Shown here piece by piece: positions 13,266 to 24,540 of a DNA stretch of 64,000 nucleotides. Position numbers and translations under genes: made by a program. Under the pieces are notes generated by a model. The model did no database searches. It was given only the letters and a program-made list of their open reading frames with translations, and was not told the origin of the DNA. The stretch's first letter is position 1, and the number at the start of each line of letters is the position of its first letter. Origin of the DNA: Trochalopteron elliotii (lineage: Eukaryota > Chordata > Aves > Passeriformes > Leiothrichidae); NCBI GenBank assembly GCA_024734555.1, contig JANPWX010000077.1, positions 3,287,887 through 3,351,886 on the forward strand, written 5' to 3'.

Positions 13266-13898
13266 TGCTGCAGTGTCAGTGCCTCTTTGCCTCGGCCAGC
13301 CCTGGCACCACGGCAAGAGGGGGCACAGCTTGGTACTGAATGAACCTTTCCCATCCCATGGGTTCTGGTTTGCCCGCAGAAGTGAAGCGACGACAGCAGG
13401 AAAGAAGGAGGGAGTCCGCTCAGGGCTCAACCACTGGCTTTATTCATCCACTCAGGGTGCCTGCCTCAGCAGAGACCCCTTGCCAGTAGGAGCCCCAAAC
13501 AGAAAAAGAGAGAGAGTACCTGAATGGAATACCTTACATTTGGGGGAGGAACTTGGGGATTTAACTGAGGACAAATCAGGGATCGTGTGGGTATGGCTCT
13601 GCAGGTAAATGACACATATTACAACAAATCAATAACTTAGGCGGGGAGACAGCCAGAGTCTTGTGCAATCACTTGATGCCCTTACTTATATTCTAGACTT
13701 TTAGGAGAGGCTTCAAAGGGATAGACAAGACCCAGGGGCTGTATAACTTATGATTGACACATAACAAGAGTTGGGGTAAAACCAAGAAGGATTAAACATG
13801 GGTGACATGGGACAAACCATTACAACTTCTAAAAAACAATATAAATCAAGGAACGAATGCATACATAAAACTGATAAAACCAAAAACACACCACTACA
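13266..13898 (-). mobile_element. Solo ERV LTR (family A1), 633 bp with 6-bp target-site duplication
   Basis: On the reverse strand the element starts 'tgtagtggtg' and ends 'actgcagca', giving TG...CA ends. It is flanked on both sides by 'gttgtt' (13260-13265 and 13899-13904). A polyadenylation signal on the reverse strand (AATAAA, forward 'tttatt' at 13439-13444) sits inside, as expected of the R region. A six-base duplication is usual for class II (ERVK-type) insertions. A single LTR bounded by its own duplication means the provirus was lost by LTR-LTR recombination. The T/G-rich flanks make the duplication slightly less convincing than in the other copies. The 128-codon frame at 13222-13608 crosses the LTR boundary and is not a gene. 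Confidence 0.78.
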
Positions 13899-13904
13899 GT
13901 TGTT

Positions 13905-13999
13905 TTTATTTTTGATGGTTTTGTTTGTTTGTTTGTTGTTTTGGTTTTGTTGTTGTTTTTTTTTTGTTTTGTTTTGGTTTTTTTTGATTTTGTTTTTCC
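13905..13999. repeat. T/G-rich low-complexity tract
   Basis: TTTG and TTG units and T runs directly after the LTR's target-site duplication. Part of the same T/G-rich sequence also lies left of the LTR (13225-13265), so the LTR probably inserted into a pre-existing T/G-rich tract. Confidence 0.8.
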
Positions 14000-16156
14000 C
14001 TGCCATAAGGATTCTATTCTAGTTTCTTGAGAAGAAACTAGACCTGAGTTGAATGGATCAACATTTCTGAGTGTTGGATATGCATCTATACACAGTGGCA
14101 TTAAGGTGTGATAAACCTCAGGCATTCTTTTTCAATATTTCAATCCACAGAGATTGATGTCAGTGACATCCAGTGAAGTTAATGGAATCTGCCAATCTGA
14201 CTAAGAGAAGAGTCAGATGCTGATAATGCTTATGGATTTCTCTTAATCACAACATTGAAGATCTAGAGATTGGAGGCCAGTTTATAGGTTTCTTTTTCAA
14301 TCAGATCAATGTGAAGGAGAGATCACTGGAAGGGCTCACTTTATCTCTGAGGGTGACATCAATGTCAAGGACAGAACTGTCACAAGGGTTATTATGCTTG
14401 GCAATTACCCAAGAGTTTAGATTTATCATATGGCTTACCATAGTAGGTAGAACTCCAAAATTTTGTCTTCTGTAGTCAAACATATGGCCATGAAAATGTG
14501 CAACTGTTATGTAAGTGCATATCCAAGAACAAGAACAGGATTTCTCTGGGTTTGCCCTATTTGGCAATAATAAACACTATTTGTTATAAAATATTAATTG
14601 TCCAGTGTAGATACATGCTGCTGGACACTTCTCCCAGTTCTACATCAGTCTGAAACCACTTTTCACATCTTTAGAATTCTTCAGTTCTCAAGGGAAACAC
14701 TCTGCAACTCTTCCGAAACTTTGGTTGTGGTTTACTTATCATCAGTCTATAATTTTTAGCATTCACAGTCTAGATTAAGAAAATTGTAATGAGGACTTTC
14801 AAAGTTTTAGTAACTATATTACAGAATCAAGAAGAATTTGACTGTCATTTAATACAACGTATTTGTGTTTCATTCTGTTTATTACTGGCTGAGAAACATC
14901 ATCAGCTTTTAAATTATAGTAAATTATGGACATCTTTAAAAAACAGGAAGATGTGGAGGCATCTGGACATAAAACTTTTAATGAGAACTCTTTGTATCAG
15001 TGAAGGGAAAAGAATGTCTAGAAATGTTCATTAGGAAACAGATTTATAGAAGACATAAATACAGGACCTTACAAGGGTAAGCAATTGTGATGGCTGGCAG
15101 GGAGCAACTGCTGAGGTAGAAAAAGCTGAGGAAAGCAGAAAAAACCAAATAAATCAATGTATATTGATTTGTATCAGACCAGACTCCCAAAAGGAGTTCT
15201 ACTGATTACTTTGACTGTATATGAATTCCTAGGCAGATGAATTGAGAAAACTGAGATGCTGAAATTACTCCCTTCTGCTTTGTGGAGCAAAAAAAATATG
15301 CTGGATAGTACCTTTGTATCACAAATACAGTCCTGTGAGATTCCTCATGACTTCGACTTGCAATATTTTTCATGTTCATTTTAAGTTCTGCATTCTGGTG
15401 GTAGAAAATACTTCTCATCACCTTTTGGGCTATCTTTTGGGTTATTAGTTAAAATTATTACATAAAATTATTACACTGGAAAAATTAGGCTGCAAATTAA
15501 ATTAATTATATGATAAAAATAAATCCTAGCAATCTATAGTTTGACATCAATGCAAAGTGCGGGTACTTACCACCTTTGGAATCCATCCCTGAGGTCTGAT
15601 TGTCAATGAAAGATGAGAGAAACAAAAGATTAGGAAAAAGCCTACATCAATAAAGGTAGGTCAGAATGATCCAGATATTTTTAATGGAAGGTTGAAAGTG
15701 TGGAAAGTTTTTATGTTTCCACGTGACCTTGTCTTTTTACAGTATTGACAGAAGCATGCACCATAGCAGATGATGCTGTTTTGTTACAACGCAATTGTGT
15801 GTCTTCGTATTCTGTAAAAGTTTGATAGAGAATAACAACAATGTCTGCAAGGCACTGTTCCTAGACTTCCAAAAAAAAAAAAAAAAAGAAAGAAACAAAT
15901 AGGAAAGAAGTAACAAAAGTGTAGTGAGTTGATTGACACAATTTGTTGGCATCTGGAGGCAAACCTTCTAAACACAAATGATATGTGATCTGTAAAGCAG
16001 AAAAATAAACTGTGGCACATTAAGCCATTTTATAAGTGATTGCAATCATCAGGTCACATAACATATAGAACTGTCAAACAGTGGCAGAACATAGAATACA
16101 TTTATATTGTGCAAGTGTATTTGTTTATTAGGTAAAATTCACAATGCAAAAAAATA
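14000..16156. other. AT-rich DNA, nothing recognised
   Basis: No gene or known repeat seen. It contains a 17-base A run at 15871-15887. The two overlapping reverse frames at 15737-16020 get their Phe-rich stretch from that run. Confidence 0.6.
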
Positions 16157-16250
16157 CTTTATTTATTTTATTTTATTTTATTTTATTTTATTTTATTTTA
16201 TTTTATTTTATTTTATTTTATTTTTTAATTTATTTTATTTATTTTTTCTT
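16157..16250. repeat. (TTTTA)n microsatellite
   Basis: About twelve near-perfect TTTTA units in the core, decaying into T/A-rich sequence on the right. Confidence 0.95.
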
Positions 16251-17031
16251 TAAAAAGAAAAAATAAAGTGGAGTTGTCTGCTGAAAACAGAGTCCTAATC
16301 TCAGAAAAATAACATGAGGCCTGCAACATACAAAGTCACAAAGACACTTTTCACTAGTCAAGCTGTATTGGTTTTAACACATTTAATAAAATGAAGGAAG
16401 ACTAAATTGGCTATTTTGGGCCCCATTTTGCAAAAATGAAGCATTCAGACATTCTAGGAAGTTAAAAATAAAAATATTTTTCAAGCGCTTACAAACTCCC
16501 TATAAAAATAAAGTACCATGTGTAATTGGTACTCCACATCGTAGTGCATTAAAAGTGTGTTGTCTAATGAGAGACTCAATTTTTTGCTATGCTTATTTAG
16601 TTCTTAACAAGCAGTTAAGTAAGTATTGTAATCTCTGAAGAGAAAACAAACTATAAAGTAATTACCACTAAATACTTTTCTATCTACCTAGAAATATCTA
16701 GCTAAATAAAACCCACTTAGAAACTCAAATATTTTTCACAAATTAAGAAATCAGAATGGCAAAAGTGTGACAAACTTAAATCCCAAGTAATAAACTACAC
16801 GTAAGAAGAGGTAAAAACCCATGGGGTGAACACGGACTGTAGAAACTAGCTAGAAAAATACTACTGAAGAAGAGCTAAACTTATGCCAAGCATCACCGGA
16901 TATTAAAAATTAAACGTGGTCAAAAGCATTACTGAAATTCAAGGATAGATGTATTTAATATAAACTCCATAGTTTAGTGATGAGAATTTTCAGTCTGTAA
17001 AGGCCATTAAAATGCATTTGAGGTAGAGATA

Positions 17032-17488
17032 AATTTTTGTTTAATCCCAGCCAGCAACAAAGTACACTTGCACACATACTCACTCACTCTCCTCCGTCCT
17101 CACTCCCCTCCCTCTCATCCTCACTCCCCTCCCTCCCCCCTGACCCTGTGGTGGGATATGGAGAAGAGACCAAAAAAAAAAAAAAAGTAATGCACATGGG
17201 TTGAAATAAGAACAGTTTAATAACTAAAGTATGATTTTCTGTGGTAGAGAAGACCTTTTGGTCAGTTCAAGTCAGCTCTCCTGACTGTGCTAACTCCTGG
17301 CTTTTGTGAACCTGCTCACTAAGAGAGCTGGGGGACCTGAAAAGTTCATGTCTTAGATAGAGTAAGTACTACTTAACAACAAACACGACATCACTGTGTT
17401 ATCAACATTGTTCTCATACTGTATCTAAAATGCAGAACTGTACCAGCTACTAGGAAAAAATTAATTTTTCCCAGCCAAAACCCAGACA
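17032..17488 (-). mobile_element. ERV LTR, family B, near full length
   Basis: The forward strand opens with a decayed 'gtttaatcccagcc' and closes with 'cccagccaaaacccagaca'. These correspond to the two ends of family B, as in the copy at 35246-35819. Inside lie a C/T-rich stretch (17080-17145), a 14-base A run and 'ttgaaataagaacagtttaata', which read in reverse gives an ATTAAA-type signal. Flanking 5-mers 'agata' (17027-17031) and 'atata' (17489-17493) differ at one base and could be an old 5-bp duplication, as ERVL-type elements make. I see no internal retroviral sequence, so it is probably a solo LTR. Confidence 0.65.
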
Positions 17489-20269
17489 ATATAATTGATA
17501 AAATACTATGCTGCACCACGGAACACATAAGCAGTGTAAGTAGCATACATTTACCACTTACAAGAAATTACCAAATAATGAAAACCTGCTAGGAAAAACA
17601 TACATTTTCTAATCTGAATAAAAATATCTATTGAAGAAAATGATACTACAAATTCTTTTAGCAAAGAATTTAAAAGATATTACTTGTTTCATGGTATAAA
17701 AAAACTCTTTTAGCATTATGCCATTATGCATTATACCTTGTATTTTCCATGTCTAGAATATAATGGCTTAATCACAAAGTTGTATAAATTTTTCCTGAAC
17801 CACCACAGAGCTTTATGAATAGAAGGTCTATCATACTATTTTCCTAAAAAGAAATATCACTTGAGCTTAACCATTGTTTCATAATTTTTGTAAGTGCTCT
17901 CATTTGAGTAACGTATACTCATATGTATAGAGTGATATTTGCAAATCTATGGCAAAGGAAGTCACGCTTATACATGGCTATAGCAAACAATACAGGGCAA
18001 AATGTTCTGTAAAATTTCTGGTTGAAGTTAGATATTCAGTTTCATATGCTTATTGCATCATGTTAGCTTCTTGTCTTAGTAGTAGTCTGAAAATGATATT
18101 AAGCCAACAACTGGTAGATTGTGAAAAATTATGGCTATTGAAAAAACGTTTTGCAAAATTTTCATTTTTTTTATTGTGAGTAGTTGTGATTTTTTTTAAA
18201 GTGCATGGCAAGAGATAAATGAATAGCTATCAAGGCACAAAAAATTTGTGCATGGAGTCAGGAGTCAAGAGGCTTATGTGGTATTCCTGGTTCTGCATCT
18301 TGTTCACAAGGAACTTCACATCTCTAGAACTCAGTTTCTGTAAGGTGGGTATATTGGTATTGCAGCTTTTCTGTAAGCAGCTGTGTGGTCTGTTCTGCCC
18401 ATGAAAATTGTTGTTTGAGCAATGTTACTCTATTATTAATGTTACTACACTGCAACTATTTTAGTTAGGCTATTTTTCCTTTTTTCTACTAACAAATTGA
18501 ATGTTTTTCCTCTTCAGTTGTATTTTTAAGTGGTGACTTTATTCTTTTGCCATTACCATAATTATTGGTAATCATGCAGATCACCTTACTTCATCCCTGT
18601 TTTGTAATATATATATACACATGTGCAGGCATATACTTTTATCTGTATGCATCTAGACATATCTATACATAAATATATGAGTATCTGCATGAAAGCTGCA
18701 TACAATCTTTTAAAGATATTATGTAGGAGTACTATTTTACCTGCACTTCTTTTCCATTATAATGCCCTATTTCTATAGTCTTACTCATATTTAGTACCTC
18801 TTCACCATTACTCTTATCAGACACCCACATAGCATTTTGAAAATGTTCTACATTTTTATCAAGGATAAAGCCATCTAAATGACACTTTCAGATATTAGCA
18901 AAATGGTGTGTTAACACATTATTTCCACTGCTTTCTGGAAATTCCACTTAAGAAAAAGCAAATGGGATCATTACTTAAAAATAGTTGAGCCCTCCTGTGG
19001 TTTTGTTTTTTTCTCTTATTTTTCTGTGACTGGTTTGTTCAATTAAAATTAACCAAAGTGGTAAGCGAGAATCTGTTGGTTGTTTCATGTGCCTCCAGAT
19101 TTTTCTTCAAAGCAATAACAAAATGTTTTTTACCAAACTGCATAAGAAACAAGCTTACAATGGTTCATTTCACTTCAGAAAAATGTCAGATCACAAGTGA
19201 ACCTCAAATTAGCTCCCTTAGAGCATGTTTAGGTAGACAAAGAACACCACAACTTTGTTTGGTTTTCCTACATTGTTGGGGCTTTTTTCTGTCTTTTTTT
19301 TTCTTTTTTTTAAGCTTATGTTTTGGCTAGCAAGAAGTGACATAAAGTTTGAGTAATCTGTTGAGGTGGTCAAATGATTGGGGTGAATTTTACTTTTTGT
19401 CCAGCAATTTTAACATATAGCTGAGTAAATGAAATAACTTTTTTTTTTTTCTCTTATATGGTGAAATTCAGCCAAAGTTTCTGTTGAATTTTTTTATCAA
19501 AATATAGGGGATCTAAGGTCACAATGACTCCAATTCTACAATGACCTCCTATTGCAAAATTGATTAGATTGCTAAGTCTCCTGCAACCATTCATTCTCAC
19601 ATTTGCACACAGATGTTTCGAAAGCCACATGGTCCTTTGTTCACTTGCTGGGAAATTGATATAGTGCTAATAAAATTCCTGTTGATTTCAGGCAGAAATA
19701 TGCCTAGAGATTTATGCAAGTGCTCCCCGATGAATGCTGATATTTTCCCTCTCGACCCAGGCTAGGCTTCTCTATGGGCTTTGAAGAGATGAAGATTATT
19801 CTACTTTAATATTTCACAGCACCAGTATAGAAAAAAGTATTGCAGTTCTCAGATTCATGGCTTCAAAAATATATTGCTCTTATTTTATTTTTTGTCTACT
19901 CTCCATTATCTGTCCACTTAGTCTAATTTCTCTGAGGTGTTGAAACTGTGCCTCCTCCTCAAATAAATGCTTTCCACAGATATATGAGAGCCCACCACTA
20001 CAAAGTTCTTTCTTTGGACTCTTACTACCACTCCCTACATAGGAATGCTCCATCTTTTTACAATAATTTGCAAAGAAGATTCTTATCCCTGAATGGAAGA
20101 GATGAGTGTTTAAATGAATAAGGAAGTGGACTGAAAGTCTGCATCCAAAAAGCTGTTATGATCAGTGTCTCTAGGTCCAAAGGAAGACCAATACTGAGTG
20201 ACGCTCCCCAGGTATCTCTACCGAAACAATAAAATTGCGTCTGAGATGAGCAAATGCCAGTACTAATGC
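17489..20269. other. AT-rich DNA, nothing recognised
   Basis: No gene or known repeat. The frames at 17949-18179, 18219-18404 and 19058-19330 carry no recognisable domain. Confidence 0.6.
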
Positions 20270-20911
20270 AGGCTGTGAAATGAATGGATTGAGAGCAGCC
20301 CTGCAGAGAAGGATTATGGATGGATGAAGAATTGAACATGAGTTGTGGCAACATGTGCTTGCCACCTAAAAAGCCAGTCATATCCAGGTGTTCATAAGAA
20401 ACAATGTAGCCAGCAGGTTAAATGTGATTCTCCCTCCTCTACTTTGCTCTGGGGAGACTGTATCATCCAGTTTTGAGGGCCCAGTACAATAAACACATAA
20501 ACCTGTAAGAACAACTCTAAAAAAGTACTTCTAGTCCAGTACATCTCCTATGAGAGAGGGTTGAGACCATTGGAACTGTTAAGATTGGAGAAGAGAAGGC
20601 TTTGGGGACATCTTCATGCAGTTTTTCCATACTTGAAAGTGTTTGTAAAAACGATAGTGGAAGATTGACTTTTTTTTTTTCTAACCTGAACACATAGCAA
20701 TAGACCTGAAAGAGGTTTAAATAGAAAATCGTTATAACAAAAGTGGTGAGACATTGCAACAGATTGACCAGAGAAGCTGTGGATATCCCACCACTGGAAT
20801 TTTTCGAAATCAAGTTGAAATCCAACCCAGTGCAAGATGTCCTGGCCCATAACTGGGAGTTTGGACTAGATTATTTTTAAAGGTCCCTTCCAATGCAAAA
20901 CATTCCATTAC
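20270..20911 (+). mobile_element. CR1 LINE, 5'-truncated 3' portion
   Basis: Forward-strand CR1 landmarks appear in order: 'ggattgagagcagccctgcagagaagga' (20285), the 'ccagcaggttaaatgtgattct' block with 'cctctact', 'ttttgagggccc', 'ggagaagagaaggctttggggaca', 'gtggtgagacattgcaac', and the 3' end 'aaaggtcccttccaatgc'. The expected short terminal repeat has decayed. A T run (20669-20680) interrupts it. The left limit is uncertain and could extend some 100 bp further left. No open frame of note. Confidence 0.85.
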
Positions 20912-21160
20912 TCGCCCTAAACTGAAAAATTGCCTTTACCCATTTACACTCTTGTCTCCAGACTCTCTCTTTGCATGGTCAGATACACTACATTTTCTGG
21001 TTTCCCAGCTGTCAGCTATAGAGTGATGAGGCAAACTGAGTCATATTCTCAAGAAACTAAATGAAGCAGTGGTGTGCCACATTTATAATAGGACCAAAAG
21101 GACAAACATTTTTCATATGTGTGTGTATATAAATTTCTAGATATAATATATAAGGTATAT

Positions 21161-21647
21161 TGTAGTGTTTTCTCCTTGGGAACTGCTTACCGGCCAAGCA
21201 GTAAACTCCAGACCAACCGAGACAGTTTGTGGGTTCCTCAGTCTAGCTGACTGTGCGTGGATAAAGCTGTAAATGAAGAGCGGACTTCTGCTGTGGGTTT
21301 GGAAGGTGTTTATTCAGTGCAGCTCCACGTGCAAAAAGCACGGCCTGGCCTGTCCTTCTTCTTTTTGTCCCCGAGGACACAGTCTGGGGCAGCTGGAGAA
21401 TTCGGGCCAATGGATGGAAAGGGGTTGGGTGTTCCAGGACAGGGGCACTTAACAAAACAATTGAAGGGGCAGGTGTTGGAGCACCTGGTCAAATGGGAGA
21501 TGATCTCCCCTCAAGTTACCAGGGTGATTGACAGGGAGATACCATGTGAGTTTGGGAATGGGTGAAGGGACTTTGGAAGGAGCATACCAACACAAAATAA
21601 ATAAAATACATATAAAACTTTGAAAGCCTCAATCATGCACTGCAACA
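21161..21647 (-). mobile_element. Solo ERV LTR (family A2), 487 bp with exact 6-bp duplication
   Basis: On the reverse strand it runs from 'tgttgcagtgc' to 'aaaacactaca'. It is flanked by the exact hexamer 'gtatat' at 21155-21160 and 21648-21653 (forward reading). The reverse-strand AATAAA (forward 'tttatt', 21309-21314) marks the end of R. The central part is clearly similar to the LTR at 51096-51598: both share 'gcagctccacgtgcaaaa', 'gaattc(a/g)ggccaatggatgg' and 'caaatgggagatgatctc'. The exact duplication and TG...CA ends make this a solo LTR of a class II (ERVK-type) element. Confidence 0.9.
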
Positions 21648-21653
21648 GTATAT

Positions 21654-24284
21654 GTACTTATATACTTTCTACACAGATTATATCCTACAGCATGTATACT
21701 ATGAATGTATTGTTAGGATATAAGATAATGCTTAATGTTGATTTTTTTCTGTATCTGTGTAGCAGTATGTGCTACAGTAGTAGAGAGCCCTGAAAACAGC
21801 AGTTTGATAAATTCTCTCAATAACATTATATTCCATTATAAAAGTCTTCTATCTTCTTATTACTTACCTGAACACAGGTCTTAGGAATGCGATACTCAGA
21901 TCTGAAGTATTCACCTTTTAAATTATCAACTCCATAGTGAAATTTCTGAGCTAAAATCATGCAGACGATCTTAAAAATAATAAACCTACATAATATTATA
22001 TTTTGCATGTATGACATCAAAGGTACTGGTGGGTTGAAAAGAAGAATCCTTCATTTTTCTCTCCCTCTGTTACAAAAATTTACTTCCTCTAAATGAGACA
22101 CAAATTAATGTGAGTGCAATTATTATTAGCATTCTTATGTAGACACAAAATTATTATATTCTTATGAAATGACACAAAATTCAGAAAATTAAATGGGTTA
22201 AGTTTCAGTTTTGGAGGCCAAGACCAAACTCAGCCTACCAAATATTAAGCATGTAAGTGTTAGTTGCCCAAATATGTGTCAGAGCCATTTATGGTATGTA
22301 TCATAAACATCATGACACAAACATTATGGTTGGTATCTGAGACCATCTGCATGAGGCTAAATTGTGATTTTTGCTCTTCTGCATGCTGTTTCAAATAATA
22401 ACAGAAGAGAAATTTCCTCACTACAGATATTGGAATAGATCTATCAAACTCCTGAAGTCACCATATATATTGTCTCATCAAATGTAGTCAAAGGACAAAT
22501 TTAATAATAAGAGAGGACAGGACTTTTTTTTTTTTTTTATTGCAGTTAAACTTTAAATATAAATTTCAAAAGTATTTAAAATCACCAGAAACCTCAAAGT
22601 ACAGAAAAGACCAATAATAAATACAAATTGGATCACATCACCAACAATAGATTGTGGTGTATCATGACAGAATTAATTAAAAATATGAGGTCACCTATTT
22701 AATGAACTTTAGAAATCTGTAATCACCTTTCATGTCCTAGGCTAATTGAAGCCAGATGTATTTATAGGTCTGTTTTGTAAGCTGTTATAATTCAAAAATG
22801 TAAAGCACAGTTGTAAGTATCTTATTTAAACACTATACTGCCACTAGTGAAGTCAGCAATAATTGCCTGTGGGAATTCGTTATGTCTACTAGGTCTTCTA
22901 CTGCTTGAAAACAACTTAATTTGCATTTATTTTATGTATGTATATATACACTCTAATCTATAGAGTCTTATATGCTAAGAAATTTAAATTAAAGATATTT
23001 TGCAGTTAGAAATCAGGTTGGAGATTATCCAGGAAAAAAAAATGTCTAAGTGATGAATAATGAGTAAATTGTACCTGCATTAATCTGATCCTTTCCATCC
23101 TTGCATACATTATAGAATAGCATTGTGTAAGAAAACGTGGAAATAAACCCAGTGCAAAACATGATTCTTGGAAAGGTCAGCAATGTTTAAAAATAGATCA
23201 GCATTTTCTTAATAGCTTTGTCCTCATTCTATCTATCGGCAAAATTGAATTTTATATTGTACTAGTTAAGGCATTTCCTAGTGTTAATTCATACAAATTC
23301 TCTCTAGCAAGTTCTGTTCCACAATCAGTGTTACATGTTCCTCTTAACTACCTTTCTAACACATATATGTTTCTCATTATTTCCCAAGGACTTATTGGGG
23401 GAAAAGAGATTCAAATAATCTCCTAGATGAAGCATTGCTTGCTTGCACTTTCCATACAACCATTTCATCTTAAACATATAAGGTGTGTTTAATTCATAAT
23501 TTCAGTGATAGAGTGAAATGAATTGTATAGCACAAGCAAAACACTCAACAGAAATTAATAGGTGCAGTAGTGTTTCAGAAAAAAAAAAATAGTGACTTAG
23601 CACAGTAAAAAATAGGGTTAAATTATACAGAGCAGTGGAAATGCAAGCCTATGAAGCCAAAATATTATTAGAAATGATCCTGAGTGTCTAGAATAGCTGG
23701 ATGTTGAAGCAAAGATAATCTTAGGAGCTCAGAGTCAGAAGAGCAAAATTGTTTGAAACTTTGGAAACTGAAACAAAATAACTTAGAAGAGATCAGACAG
23801 TAGAGTTGCTGAAAGAAGATGATCAAAAATCCTGTACTGCTGCAGGAGCAGTGGAAGATGACTGTGCTGGGGAGAGTTGTCGTAGATATATATATTCTTA
23901 GAATGTATTAACAAAATGTGCTTTTAGGTACATTTTTAAATATAGATTAATAATTTACAAACCAGCCACAGTGACTATTCTTGATTTCTTGAGTGTGATG
24001 TTGCACAGGTTGTAACTGTCCTAAAAAGATTGATGGGGATTTGCCCAGCAACAGCCAGTACAAAGATCACAATCACCTTTTTCTTTCCTAACTCTGATGA
24101 GAATTTAATCAACCAGTATAATACTTCCTAGATGTTGTTGCAATCCTGTTTGATTAACAGCTCCATTGTGCTAATTTAAATTATGGCATGGATCAAGACA
24201 GCTTTCAGAAACTCAACACTCAGGAACTATAGTGGTAGCTTTGCATTTATTGTTGTTAAAATTTCCAATTTTTCAGGATTTCTA
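21654..24284. other. AT-rich DNA, nothing recognised
   Basis: AT-rich, with a 16-base T run near 22526. No gene or repeat recognised. Confidence 0.6.
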
Positions 24285-24540
24285 GTAGAAAGGAAGACTA
24301 TAGTCACTGATGTGCATGGGGACTCTGAGACATTGAGCACTACCCTCTGGACATGTCTGTCCAGCCAATTTCTTATCCACCTAACAGTCCACTCATCAAA
24401 TCCATTTCCCTCCAATCTAGAGAAAAGGATATTATGGAGGACTGTGTCAAAGGCTTTACAGAAGTCCAGATAAATGGGATCTTTAGCGCTTCCCTTGTCC
24501 ACCCATGTCGTCACCCCATTGCAGAAGCCCACTGAACCTT
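24285..24540 (-). pseudogene. CR1 ORF2 reverse-transcriptase fragment (motif A region)
   Basis: The reverse-strand frame reads [20 protein letters not shown], which is RT motif A of CR1-type reverse transcriptase with the first catalytic Asp present. It continues with [20 protein letters not shown], the well-conserved stretch between motifs A and B. After VTIVFLS the similarity stops, so motif B (normally GVPQGSVLGP) and the catalytic motif C are missing. About 85 codons of a protein that is normally 900-1000 residues long. Upstream is stray DNA, so this is an isolated internal fragment of a LINE with neither its own 3' end nor 5' end nearby. Confidence 0.88.

Noticed and set aside
13222..13608. 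128-codon forward open frame
   Set aside because: It crosses the boundary of the reverse-strand LTR at 13266-13898 and shows no domain; GC-rich LTR sequence simply lacks stops.
13713..14125. Lys/Asn/Gln-rich reverse frames
   Set aside because: Produced by the T/G-rich low-complexity tract at 13905-13999.
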